From Poecilobothrus nobilitatus (taxonomy: Eukaryota > Arthropoda > Insecta > Diptera > Dolichopodidae), in the NCBI GenBank assembly GCA_947095535.1, contig OX352772.1:53153445-53217444 (forward strand): a DNA stretch of 64,000 bases, in the 5' to 3' direction. The notes under the pieces were generated by a model that was not told the origin of the DNA, ran no database searches, and saw nothing but the letters and a program-made list of their open reading frames with translations. Shown here one piece after another: positions 25,869 to 37,520 of this stretch (within the stretch, counting starts at the first letter, position 1; every line of letters begins with the position of its first letter). The translations under genes were made by a program, and so were the position numbers.

Positions 25869-26153
25869 GCCGTTGATTACTATTTCTAGTGGTTAAGGAT
25901 GTGGCATATTAACCGAGAGAGTGTGGATTCAAATCGTACACAGGTAGTAAGCTTTATTAATTGAAAACAAATACCTCTTTCTATCAAATATGGTGTAAAT
26001 ATTAATATATAATAATATAAACTAAATAAAAAATATATATATATATATTGTATAAATTAAAAATATTATTCAACCTACAATGGCCTTTAGTAGCCGATGT
26101 TTTAATAATATTCCATTAACTTATGCGACACGTAATATTATTAATAAAAAAAA
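25869..26153 (+). mobile_element. SINE-B copy 1, tRNA-derived
   Basis: Degenerate A box CTAGTGGTTAAGGATG, then B box region GAGTGTGGATTCAAATCGTA. The body TTTATTAATTGAAAACAAAT and TATGGTGTAAATATTA is followed by CAACCTACAATGGCCTTTAG and TAGCCGATGTTTTAATAATA. The minus-strand copy at 58265-58535 shares this order end to end. The tail ends in AATATTATTAATAAAAAAAA. It lies directly upstream of a LINE reverse-transcriptase remnant. Confidence 0.75.
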
Positions 26154-26184
26154 ATGTATAGAGGGGCACAGATATACGGTTTGA

Positions 26185-26402
26185 TACTATTCTCTCGTAT
26201 TTATAATTATCAACTTGTTTTAGTATTTATGGTTAACAGTATATTCACCTGACAAATTAAAAATAAATGCTGGTGTCTCTCAAGCATCAGTAGTTTTATC
26301 CCCCACTCTTTTCTTAATATTTATCAATTACCTACTTTTATTAACTTCCAATTCGATTCATAGTTTCGCAGACGACAGCACTCTTATAGCTTCCTATGAG
26401 TT
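26185..26402 (+). pseudogene. Jockey-like LINE reverse transcriptase fragment (FADD box)
   Basis: One frame gives TVYSPDKLKINAGVSQ, then SVVLSPTLFLIFIN, and IHSFADDSTLIASYEF. This is the RT palm from the 'GVPQGSVLSPxLFxxFIND' motif to the catalytic F-A-D-D (Asp codons at 26371-26376). Substitutions in the first motif (QAS for the usual QGS) and a stop just upstream show decay. Only about 70 codons remain of an RT normally several hundred residues long. It belongs to the non-LTR class; Jockey clade is an inference from motif style. Confidence 0.85.
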
Positions 26403-26501
26403 CTTCCCGGTGGAGAAGAATACTAAACAAAGAAGTTGTTGATTTTAAACAGTCAAGAACCGATCGAAATACAAATCCAGAAAAGAAAATAGAAATATTC
26501 T

Positions 26502-26634
26502 ACGGCACGTCACGCGGTCAACTGGAATCCGTAAGGCAGAAGAAACATGGCAAAACCTAAAGTGACTTGAAGAAGAAGTCTGCAGAATGAAATAGAACGA
26601 AGTAAAAAAAATTCGGGAGAAGAAAGCCTTAAAA
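26502..26634 (+). pseudogene. LINE C-terminal tail remnant (WNP-x-G-R motif)
   Basis: The frame from 26502 gives RHAVNWNP, a stop in place of the usual Gln, GRRNMAKPKVT, a stop where Trp is usual, then RRSLQNEIER. This is recognisable as the 'AxxWNPQGxRxxGRPxxTWRRxLxxE' tail found at the end of many LINE polyproteins. Two in-frame stops make it a pseudogene. It lies 100 bp after the RT fragment but is probably from a different position or element, since most of the thumb region is absent. Confidence 0.7.
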
Positions 26635-26639
26635 AAAAA

Positions 26640-28727
26640 ATAAAAAAATATAGTAAAAGTTTTAAATAAACAAATATTACAGGTTGAAAAAATTAAATAA
26701 TATTCCGAAACTTACGTTTTATGGACAGTTTCCTTCCACCTCTCAAACTCATGCAATGTTTAACAGTAAAATACATTTTTTTGTCTCACATTCGAAAGGA
26801 AATATTCAAATTTAATATACTACTAATTTTTTTTTTAATGTCTAAACGTTTCTCTGCGATTTCGTTCTTCTATTTTTATTTTAAATGGAAACCTTAAATT
26901 TCGCTTATCCGATCTGTTTCAAAACCCAGCAGAAAACGAAGATATATTCATTTTATGTAGAATAATAGCTCTTGGTTGACTACTCTGAAAACTATGATTT
27001 AATATGCTAAATAATTTGAGTACTTTTGAATAATATTGAATATGTAATACAGTTTTTATTATTTAAAAACAAAGCCTGCTAATCGATTTATTGAACATCA
27101 GTCATAACATAATATTAGTTATAAATTCTTATATATTTCTTATAATAATGTTTACAATTAATACCACATAATTTCAATTTACCCATCATTTTATTTATTC
27201 AACATGTGGCAATTTAACCAAATACATATCTAATTATTTATTTATCGAATTTAATATTATTTATTTATTTATTTAAACAATGAATTATAAAATAAACGTT
27301 ATCATTAACAGTTTTTTTTTTTTAATAATTTATTTTTATTAATTGACTTTAAAGTGGTTAAAATAAATGTTGGTTACTTTTATTTCACATCCGGGTATAA
27401 AAACCACATCCATTAAAAGGCTTTTACCAAAAGTAAAAAGAATTACACATATTTTTATGATTATTTAACTTGCCACACATACAAAACTAAATTGTATGCT
27501 TTTAGCATATTTAAAAAAAAAATTTTGAAAAATTTACTTATTATTTTCACTTTGTCTGTCTGTCCTTTTAACAATTCGTTTATTTCTTTGTTTACAAAAC
27601 GCCTACAAGTTTATATGAAATTAAAAAACATTGTAAATTTTAGTTGCAGAGTACAAAAAAAAATAAAAAAAATTGTAAAATAATTTTTGTAAGGAAGCCC
27701 CATATTCAGTACTACAGTTCCCTAAAATTAGAAGAAGCCATCCTTTTTAATTAAGTTTTCATAAGGTTAAAATAAATTATTACTACTCATTTGTTATCCG
27801 TGACGAAACTATCAACAGTTACAACATGCAGTAGTATATAGCACCTTCCCGCATAAGTTAACAATAGATAGCTCTTAAAATAAATTACTTCAGAAAAAAC
27901 TTTTATATTCCTCTCACCCGTTTAACAGTTATATTTTAAAATTAAACACTGCTAACTTTAGTCATCTGGATCATGAATACCCAAGCAAAGTTTTTAAAAC
28001 TAAAGGTTAATTTTGAGAGTCTATCTATAGCTAATCAAAATGCTTTGTTTAAAATATGTTTCTAAATAGCTGCGACTAAAATTATTAGTCTCTTTTTAAT
28101 ATGCAAGCCATAGTTTGACAGTTTAGGATTTTGAATTGAATTGATTGTTAAATTTGACATTTAGAGAAATTGTAATATTTATTAAAATAAAGTCAAAGAT
28201 TTTGAAAGATGGTTTTGAAGAAATAATTCTGTTTTTTTAAGTTAATTTATAAGTTCATAGGAATTGTTATAAAAAAATTAAATATACATAAGCTCGTCTA
28301 ATTAGAACATATTGAAAATCTTTGTATCTCTTAAGAAACGTCAAACTTATTTTTTCTAAGCCACATCAAATAAGAATATTCTTAAAACCAAACTTTAGAT
28401 TGAAAAAATTGTAGTTATAACATTATGTTTTAACATATTTTAATGACATTTTTGAATTATATATAATTATAAAGGCATAAGTTAAAATAGACTGTCAAAA
28501 ATTTTTTATTTGCTTCTTTTCTTTCGAAAAATTCTAAGAAAATTAGAAATTTTGATGCAAAATTAATCACAGACATACACTGCACTGAATTTCTTATTTC
28601 TATTAAATATACATATTTCTTTTAGGGGTAAGTTAACGACAAAATGTATGGATAAGTTACGACAAAAGTGGTACCATAGACCATATATAAAAAAAAAGCT
28701 ATAACTCAAACAAATATATATAACAAT
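26640..28727. other. AT-rich DNA without recognisable gene
   Basis: No transposon ends or RNA genes. The 63-codon frame at 27492-27683 is low-complexity. A GTCTGTCTGTCC word at about 27552 could be a worn mini-me microsatellite, but no flanking core is visible. Confidence 0.5.
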
Positions 28728-28880
28728 TTATTGAAGCCCTGATTCTGTAACCAACTGTAAAATCCCTCCTAATTCATAATCCCGCATATATTGTATATAT
28801 ATATATTTTGAAAAAAGCTTATAAGTCTGATTTTTTGACCAACTCTAAAATCCATTCCAATCTTTTTTTTACATATATAC
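28728..28880 (+). repeat. Two core units of the foldback-element family
   Basis: CCCTGATTCTGTAACCAACT, GTAAAATCCCTCCTAATTC and a second, weaker unit (CTGATTTTTTGACCAACTCT). An ATAGCCCCAAACCTTCTC segment follows at about 28912. Arms are not visible. Confidence 0.6.
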
Positions 28881-28899
28881 TTAAGAAAAAATACGTTTA

Positions 28900-30400
28900 A
28901 ATTAGTGAATATAGCCCCAAACCTTCTCAAAAAAAATTGTTATCAAAACACAATTCAAGGTAATAAAATATATTTTTTTTTTATAGAATTTAGATGGACT
29001 CGTCATACTAAGTAAGTTAGAAGATCAAATATTGCACAATTTTAATACGCAAATTTATTTTCTTAAAACTTGGAGTACAAGAGATTCACCGAATGAAATT
29101 TAAGTTCTGAATATTGTATAAAGATATAAATTATAAAGAGTGTCTATATTTAATCGGCTTCAAAAAATACCTTCGATTAAATTTTAATAGACAACAAATA
29201 GATTTTATTTCCAAAAAAATACACGTCTTAGCCAAAAAATCATTAAAAAAAAAACATGTTTTAATGTTTGTCCCAAAAGTTTTTTTCTTTATTTATTAAT
29301 CTCTTAAATATTTTCTTTATCCTAAATTTTTGCCAAATTCAGAAAAGATTATAAAATAATTTAAAAGTATTTATAACTACTTTTAATCAAATTTTTTTTC
29401 CTTCATCTTAGAAATGTTTAATGTAAAATTCCTAACGTATAAAAGATGGAATTGTTAAGAGAGAGAAAAGGGGAAATTCTGATAACGTATAAAAGAGGGA
29501 ATTGTTTGACGTAAATGGTTAAAAAATCAAAGTAATTCCCTCTTTTAAATTTCAGAACAAAGTAAAACTTTTACAATAAAATTAAAGAATGAAAAGAATG
29601 GAATTTTTCGAAATCAACAAAACATTCTTTTTTTTTTTTTGCTAAAATAATGTTAATATAAAAAATGACAACTCAAAATCGTTATAATGACAACTGCGAA
29701 TAGGTTTGGGTCACAGAAAGAATATATTCGTATAAGTAATACAATTAATTAATTATATAAGTAATATATTTACTATATTGAAATCAAAATTTTAGACTGT
29801 GCTTAGGAATAGGAATGTTTCTGTAGTGTCTTCCATGTATTTCAGTCAAAATCTGAAATAACATAAAGTTACAATGAGAAAAGTTGTTTTTTTTTAGTTT
29901 GAGGGTTGGAATAGAAATTGAATTATTTTGATTTGAATTAATGTATTTCGTTTCTGATCTCTTTTAACATATAAGACGTATTTGATAAATGATTGCAAGA
30001 AATTCAATGTAACATACGACGTAACGTAGTACCAAAAATCTTACTATGTTTATCTTACTTTTCTTAATACTTTTATTTAGTTTGTGTTTTGTCCATAGAT
30101 ATCAGAACTAATGCAATAAATAAAGTTCAATTTAAGTAAGATCTCATGATAGTACTAAACCCTAAGTATAGCATCTCATGATTAGTAACTACTATGTAAT
30201 ACTGGAAAATCAAAATAGCATCATATAAATAAAAGTTCATTTTCATAATCCCAATTTATTTTTAAAGACTTTTATTAATTTCTTGTAAAAAATCGATGTT
30301 GTGAAAAAAATTAATATTTCTGATAGGCAAATAAAATTTTTGATGAAAAAATTAACCAGAAAAGAAACTTAAAAAATAGGAGTATATTGTTTTGCTGAAG
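28900..30400. other. AT-rich DNA without recognisable gene
   Basis: A short direct repeat, AACGTATAAAAGA.GGAATTGTT, occurs near 29432 and 29483. Otherwise nothing was recognised. The 61-codon frame at 29114 is low-complexity. Confidence 0.5.
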
Positions 30401-30600
30401 TCGAACTGCCAGCAATATACGAGTACGCTATACAAAACTTTACTTTATTAGAGGTAATAGGGCTGACAGAAGTACTATAAGTGGAAGAAAAATCCACAAC
30501 AGCATGTAATAACAGCAGGAGCACAATAGGTCTACAACAAAAGGTTACAGCGTCATTTATACAATTGTGTCATTAAATAACAATCTAATCTAATCTATGT
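30401..30600 (+). other. Possible LINE 3' untranslated remnant
   Basis: AACAGCAGGAGCACAATAGG, TACAACAAAAGGTTACAGCG and a closing (ATCTA)n run resemble the 3' ends of fly LINEs, which finish in short tandem repeats. No coding motif is attached. Confidence 0.3.
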
Positions 30601-31302
30601 AAACTTAAAAACGCGGAAAAGCGGTTCGAAAAAGTTCAAAGTAGCATTTCAAGTTTAAAAAAAATACAATGAAGAATTTTTAAAAATGAATGCCTCAACT
30701 TCAAAGTATAAAATAATATTCTTCTCCATTATAAATAAAAATGTAGTATATTTGGTACGTACTGCATAAAATAATTTTAATTTATGATAGTTTGCTTTTA
30801 TGATGAGATAAAATCAAACTTTAATGATGACTGATCAAACTAGGATGTTTTTGCAGTTTTGTAAAAATATATAAGGAATATCATAAGAAGCAGTTTAAAA
30901 TCTTTGACAACAACTCAAGCACGAAAATAGATTCGTTTTAATCGAGAAAATATTGTTGGAAAAATCAATGGTGATTTGTGGATTTGTTGATTTGTTGTTG
31001 CTGGCAAATTTGAATATTTTACGAAAATTTTTACAAACAAACCTGATTCTTCTACTAGATCTAAAATGAAACGATATATAATTATTAATTTCTTTAGATT
31101 TTTCTTTTCATCAATTTTATAAAAAAAATTTGTGAATACTTGAATATTCACCTCACGATTGTTACTCTTAAAAATAAAATTTGAATTTTTGAACTCGTGT
31201 CTTTTCAATTCTTCGTACATTGAATTTCTTTATGAAAAACATCACAACTATCTTTTCGAAATTTATTAAATTTATATACATACATTTATTTATAAAATTA
31301 AA
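30601..31302. other. No gene recognised
   Basis: The 101-codon minus-strand frame at 30915-31220 is Lys/Asn/Phe/Ile-rich with no identifiable domain. I do not credit it as a gene. Confidence 0.45.
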
Positions 31303-32078
31303 CGAGGAGGAGTGCAGTAGAGTAGACTACATCAACTCTGAGATACCAGTATTTACATAAAATTTGCTGTTTTCATAAATCTTGATCATCTTTTACAAAA
31401 TTTCAGATATTTTAGTACCGCCGTTAAGCACCGAGACATATTTATGTAAATTTTGGAGTTGTATGACAGCTAACCGAACCTGTTCAACCAGCATTAATAA
31501 ATTTTACAGAAGTTATTGTCCTAAAACTTTATCATCTTGTGTAAGATTTCAGATGCCTAGCTTCATTAACTTCCAAGATGTGCAAGCTCCCTGAACCTGC
31601 TGCTCTAGAACAATTAAATTTTACAGAAATTGTTTGCATGCAATTCGACATATCATTACAAAATTTCAGATACCTAGCTTCAATTGACTTGAAGTTATTT
31701 TCGTTTAAAAAGAGAAGTTGTACGACCGTTGCCCGTTACTCTAACCTGTCGCACTAGCTCAACCAAATTTTACTGATGTTGTTGGTCCGTAACTCGACAC
31801 TATTTTGAAAAATTTCAGATACCTAGCTTCAATAACTACTGAGTTATTTCCATATAAAGAAAGAAGTTGTATGATAGCTACTCGAACATGGTGTAATGGA
31901 CTCAGAATTCGATTCTGAGCTGATCCACAAATTTGACACTATTTTTATTTTTATTTATTTTATTTTATGATTTATCTCAAGAGAGCTTAAAGCTCGTACA
32001 GAGTATATCTAGCTCGACTCCTTCAAGGTATCACAAACGTAATGGTAAATTTATTATAACATATGTTCATACGAATAT
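31303..32078 (-). mobile_element. Mini-me-like element E, with an internal insertion
   Basis: The left end CGAGGAGGAGTGCAGTAGAG is followed by ATCAACTCTGAGATACC. Modules CCGTTAAGCACCGAGACATA, AGATGCCTAGCTTCATTAAC and TCGACA follow. The core is GGACTCAGAATTCGATTCTG and the right end GTTCATACGAATAT. The (GGAC)n run is missing. About 80 bp starting TATTTTTATTTTTATTTATT and ending AGCTCGTACAGAG is inserted between ACACTA and TATCTAGCTCG, a site continuous in sibling copies. Confidence 0.8.
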
Positions 32079-32640
32079 AAAAATATTAAAATATAAATAA
32101 AGAACTTTATAAATAATTCCCTTATTATTCAAACACAATAAAATAGATTTGAAATGAAAACAATACATTTAAAATTTTTCGTTTTCAAACCATTTGAATT
32201 CGATTTTAATCGATTGTAATCATGAAAAAATTCCTAAATAATTTTCTATCATAGAAAAACTTCTTAATCTCACCAAATAAATGAATTTATTGATCTTTAC
32301 AATGATTCAGCAATATTAAGGACACCATTATTTTCTTTATAAATAGAATTCAAAATAAACATTTTTTTATTAAAGTTTTTTTTAAGAGACACAAAACCAA
32401 AAAACAAATATGAAACTCAAGTCATACTTGTAATATTAATATATGTATATAAAAATTAAAACATATTTTTTAAAAACGAAAAAACCGAGAAATGACAAAT
32501 TTAAAAAATAACGCTTATAACAAAAATTAAGAATTTTTTTTCTTTCAGCAATAGGAGTTGCCAAAATCAACAGAAAGAAATTTTATATTCAATAATTTTA
32601 AAAAAATAAAATTAGTATATATACATATATAAATATATAT
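32079..32640. other. AT-rich DNA without recognisable gene
   Basis: Ends in a TATATACATATATAAATATA tract that abuts the next complex repeat. Confidence 0.5.
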
Positions 32641-35125
32641 ATACTAGAAAATCCCCTGTGCAGTTGCACAATTTCTATAGATTCAAAAACATTTACGGTA
32701 TCATACTGACTCCCTTAATAAACTACCTAAAAATTTCATTTTTACATCAGCACCATTAAAAAAATGTAGAAATCACTTACTTACTTGTAATAGAAAAAAA
32801 CATAAAACAAATCTAAACACATACAATTAAAAATGTTAGGTACAGTTTATTAATTTTTTCTCGCCGTTTTTTCGTGGCGGTAATTTTTGACAGTTTTTTA
32901 ATCATTGAGAAAAAATGGTCCAAGCTAAAAACACATTCAGGGCAAAAGTTCGAGCCGATATCTCAAAAATTGTTTGAAACAAACACCAACAGCTACGACA
33001 TTTTTTTTTTTTTTTGTTACATTTAAAACAATCCCAATAATCGAAATAATTTTAATATTTGTTAAAATTTTACCAGACTCTCTATTTTTCTTTAGTTTAA
33101 AAAAAAAATTTTTATGTCGATAAAAACAGTTGTTTTCGCCGCGAAATTACTTTAATTACCAAAACTACTTTCAAGTCTTTTGCGTTTATTTTTTTTTACT
33201 TGAAAAAAATTTGCTGAATTTATTTTATTTAAATGTACTTTGGAAGAGGTCATTAGTATATTTAATAAAAGATTCATGTCTCTGATAATGTAATTTCATA
33301 AATTTTCGGGGCCTTTTTTTTTGTGTGGGTCGTTTTCGACAGCTTTTTAATTTAATGGTCTAATAATAAATTAGTACAAAATTATGAATCTATTGTGAGA
33401 GAAGGCTTCTAAAATGATATTTCCTATGTTATTTTTTCTTTTTTTTTAAAGAAAAATATCCATTTCTATAATATTTAGTAAGTTTCTGATTTCTGTTATG
33501 AAATATAATTAGCTAAGTCTGCCGAATTTTATATTAATAAAAAAAATTCGAATATTTTATGTTATATCAAAAATTCAGCTTAAAAATCAAAATTCCAACC
33601 TAAATAAACAAAACTACTTTAAAGTCTGTTGCGAAACTTTTACCAGCTTTTAAATAGTGAAAACAAAATCAAGAATAAAATCGGCCTATTATTTTTTTTC
33701 TTATAAATATAAGGCTTACTATAAACTTTGCTCTTTTCACTTTCAGGTCTTTTAATTTTATTAAGAGTATTTTTATTTTTTTCAAAACAAAGAGTCATTT
33801 GAAAACTGCCAGCAGATAATTTATTTTTAATTTACCGCTGCGACCAGTTCATAATTGATGTGGCGGCCAAATTTAAAAATTAAAAATTTGCTTTAAATTT
33901 TGTGTCAAAAGTACGTTTTAAAAAGTAAAAGTTTGTGTCTCTGATAAGACTTTTAGTCGAAGATTTGTGTCTCTGATAATAAAATTTTAAATTATTAAAT
34001 AAATATACAGAAATATCACCATTGCCAGTTTAGTTTATATTCAGTGTGAGTGGTTTATTATAGATCTGGCCAACATCTTGTGTGTATAATATGATAATAT
34101 TGTGTATATTATCATAAATTCAATCATTAATTCCTGGTATTATATTATCTGATCTGATTAATAAATATTATTTTTTTCCATTGCTAACAATTTTATTAAT
34201 GGTCTAATAATAAATTAGTACAAAATTATGAATCTTTTGTGAGGGAAGGCTTCTAAACTGATATTTTCTATGTTATTTTTTTCTTTTTTTTTTTAAGAAA
34301 AATATCCGTTTCTATAATATTTAGTAAGTTTCTGACGTTTGTTATGAAATATAATTATTTAAGTCTGCCGAATTTTACATTAATAAAAAAATTTCGAATA
34401 TTTTATGTTATACCAGTTCTACCGAAAATTTAGCTTTAAAATCTAAATTTCAACCTAAATAAACAAAACTATTTTAAAGTATGTTACGAAGCTTTTACCA
34501 GCTTTTATACTAATGAAAACAAAATCAAGAATAAAATCGGCCTATTATTTTTTTCTTATAAATATCAGGTGTACTATAAACTTAGCTCACTCTCACTTTT
34601 TCACTTTCAGGCGTTTTAATTTTATTAAGAGTACCTATTTTTATTTTTTTTTTTTTCAAAACAAAGATTGAAAACGCCAACAGAAGATTAATAATTTATT
34701 TTTAATTTACCGCTGCGACCAGTTCATAATATGGCGGTCAAATTTAAAAATTAAAAATTTGCTGAATTTATTTTTATTGAAAATGTGTTTTTTAAGTATG
34801 TACTTTTCCTTTTTTGACTGTACTCACTTTTAATGAACGGTTTGTGTCTCTGGTAATACTTCTAGTGGAAACGTAGAAAATTTGGTCACTCGTAATAATA
34901 TTTACTAAATTTATTTATATTTTTAATGAACGGTGTGTGTCTCTTGATAATACTTTGAGTCAAAGATTTGTGTCTCTGGTAATAAAATTTTAAATTATTA
35001 AATAAATATACAGAAATATCATCATTGCCAGTTTAGTTTACATTCAGTGTGAGTGTTTTATTATAGATATAAAATATATTTTTTTACATGTTGGCAAGGT
35101 CTCGCCAACATCTTGTGTATTATAT
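32641..35125. repeat. Composite repeat block with an 844-bp direct duplication
   Basis: GGTCTAATAATAAATTAGTA occurs at 33357 and 34201, and homology continues for most of the 844-bp unit (AGGCTTCTAAA, GCGACCAGTTCATAAT, ATTGCCAGTTTAG). A partial, more diverged third unit precedes it. TGTGTCTCTGATAAT-like words recur at about 33285, 33938, 33970, 34846, 34938 and 34972. The left boundary carries a TGTGC-AGTT-GCACA hairpin (32657-32670). Near the right boundary is TGTTGGC-N8-GCCAACA (35089-35110). TA tracts flank both sides. No coding capacity was seen. The structure suggests a non-autonomous element that duplicated internally; class unknown. Confidence 0.65.
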
Positions 35126-35136
35126 TATAGATAGAG

Positions 35137-35172
<36 letters not shown>
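35126..35172. repeat. (TA)n microsatellite
   Basis: AATATATATATATATATATA and onward, immediately after the composite repeat block. Confidence 0.85.
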
Positions 35173-35176
<4 letters not shown>

Positions 35177-36302
35177 TTGAAGTAGTAGAGAATTATGTAT
35201 CTAAAGGATCTTTTAAAATATCTATAAATTTTACATCGAAAATAAAAGAAATATACCTAACAACATTAATATAAAATTAATACTTTCAAATTTGATCACA
35301 AGTAACTATTAAATTGGCTATTTGTTTAAATACTAAGTATTAGTTTAAATACATAGTCTTGTTAAATTAACAAATTCAAAAAAAAAAATCATGGATTATC
35401 ATTCCATTATGTTAAACCAGAAAATTTTAACTCATTAGAATGATGAGAAAATTAACCTGGCAGATAAAATAATCTGAGATTAAGTGATAAGCTATCATAA
35501 AGTGAGTTATAAAGTATGAAATGAAATTATTCGTTTTTTTTTTTTTTTGAAACAAAAAGTTTATATTTAATTAAAATTTCTGCCAATTTTTGAAATATTC
35601 TTAAAACAATCAGAACAAATTTTACTTTCCTTTTACAATTTCACGTTTTTCTTTGAAAAAAAACTTTATCAGCGTTTTGAAAATATATGCTTTTGAAAAG
35701 TTAAAAAAAAAAAAAGGATAAAAAATAAATTCCTTATTCGGTACTTTCATCCTACTGCAATATTTTCATTTAAAAATTTTCATGAATTGTTTTTAATTTT
35801 CTTTTCATAACCCGTTGAAAACAACAAAGCATATAAAATTAAAAAAAAAATTAAAAGAGAATAATTTATATTTTCTCTTTTTGTAATCAGTAATGCAATA
35901 TGAAAATTTACTTGCAAAACTTTCTTCTCTCTAAAAGCCAAAAAAAAAACTTTTGAATTTCCAAGAATGATGAATCATAAAAAATGCAATTTAAGAATCA
36001 TCCAAATAATTTTTTATGTGTAAACTTGTGATTATACACTTTTTGTTAATCATCCAAAAAGTATAAACCCATAAATATAATAAGGAATCAATTAAAATCT
36101 TAATTAAAAGTGATATGCAAAAATTCATTCAAAATTTGTTATAGGAAAAATATTTTTTTTTTTTCGATTTATTCAAATTTTTTTTTGTTCAAATTAAAAC
36201 AACATGAATTTAAAGTTTTGATAGTTCACTACTATATTATGCTTTACTAAAATTTTCTAAAAAGGACTATTATATGCTTTTATATTAACTCGTCGCTGTC
36301 GG
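35173..36302. other. AT-rich DNA without recognisable gene
   Basis: No motifs of note. Confidence 0.55.
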
Positions 36303-36328
36303 TTTATTTATTTATTTATTTATTTATT
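36303..36328. repeat. (TTTA)6 microsatellite
   Basis: Six TTTA units directly abut the left end of mini-me-like element B. Confidence 0.85.
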
Positions 36329-37115
36329 ATACCCTACACATTAAGTATAGGGTATATTAACTTTGGTATGGTGTTTGTAACCACCAAAAGGAAGCGAGTT
36401 AGGTATAGACATGTATATATATTCTGAATTAGGATCACCTCAGGAGTCGATTTAGCGATGTCCGTCCGTCCGTCCGTACGCACGATAACTCAAAAAATAA
36501 TGATGCTATCTTGATGAAATTTATACTGTAGGTTAACAATGACTAAGGTAAGGCGGGGATTGTAAATGGGCGAAATCGGACCATGCGTTCGAGTACCTCC
36601 CATACAACTCCCAAAACCGAATACGCATATCTTCGAAATTAATAAAGCTAGAAACTTAAAATTTTGTACGAGGGTCTGTTTTCCTGAATCCCTGATATGC
36701 CTAAAATTTGAGATGAATTGGAGTGGTTGTTCGGGTACCTCCCATACAAATCTCAAAACCGAACAAACATATATTCGAAATTAATAAAGATAGAAACTTC
36801 AAATTTGGTACTAGGGTGTTGTGTCCTGAATCCCTTATTTGTTGAAAATTTGAGATGAATTGGAGGAACTGTTCGGGTACCTCTCATACAACTCCCAAAA
36901 CCGAACAAGTATATCTTCGAAATTAATAAAGATAGGAACTTCAAATTTGATACGAGGGTGCTGTTTCCTAAATCCCTGATTTGCCTAAAATTTGAGATGA
37001 ATTGGAGTGGTCGTTCGGGTACCTCTCATACAACTCCCAAAACCGAACAAGCATATCTTCGAAATTAATAAATATATAAACTTAAAATTTGATATAAGAA
37101 TATTCTACCCTGTTG
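36329..37115 (+). mobile_element. Mini-me-like element B, sibling of element A with a 142-bp array
   Basis: The left end ATACCCTACACATTAAGTAT and the following 190 bp are nearly identical to 16541-16745, through the TATATATA tract, core, (GTCC)3 and CACGATAACTCAAAAAATAA. The interior is a short tandem array with a 142-bp unit. No matching right inverted end was found. The copy fades near 37115 into another repeat-like segment, so it is 3'-truncated. Confidence 0.8.
36589..37095. repeat. 142-bp tandem array, about 3.5 units
   Basis: The marker TTCGRGTACCTCYCATACAA recurs at 36589, 36731, 36873 and 37015, exactly 142 bp apart. Each unit also has CCAAAACCGAA, CGAAATTAATAAAGATAGAA and AAATTTGAGATGAATTGGAG. 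The AATAAAGATAGAA block aligns with AACAAAGATAGAA of the 146-bp array of element A, so the two arrays are related. Open frames of 61-88 codons crossing it are by-products. Confidence 0.85.
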
Positions 37116-37199
37116 ATGTCCTTTTTAACTTTATTCCAGCAATTTACTTTTATATTATAACAGTCCAAAATGCTTGCACTGAGTTAAATTGAGTTAAAC

Positions 37200-37520
37200 A
37201 TAATTTTTTCATTTAAAATCATTTTGAACCTTCATAACTTTGTAACTGTTATGATATGGGAATCATTAGTATATAAAAATTAAAGCTGGCAAGTTACTCT
37301 ACAAAATGCATTTTTTTTATCTCCCTATAGCAAACCTTTCAAAAGTTATCGATTTTTTTATGAAAAGTCGCTAAAATATCTTTAACCCCTCATATCTCAA
37401 AAAGGGTCCAGAATAAACGCCCCCCTCCAATACGATTTTTTGTTCGTCTCGACATGCCCGCGTAACCCATATCAAGGAAGACCATCGAGTATAGAAAAAT
37501 TCTTGGAAACACCCTGTATA
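37200..37520. other. Repeat-like segment ending ACACCCTGTATA
   Basis: Moderate-complexity sequence with AACCCCTCATATCTCAAAAA and CGTCTCGACATGCCCGCGTA, ending GGAAACACCCTGTATA. Ends resembling CACCCTGTATA are common on insect repeats. The opposite end was not located. Confidence 0.4.

Noticed and set aside
30915..31220. 101-codon minus-strand gene
   Set aside because: Its AT-driven composition (Lys, Asn, Phe, Ile), lack of a motif and lack of context make chance more likely.
32641..35125. Definite Helitron
   Set aside because: Hairpins near both boundaries are suggestive, but no TC start, CTRR end or Rep/helicase coding was found. Kept only as an unclassified repeat block.
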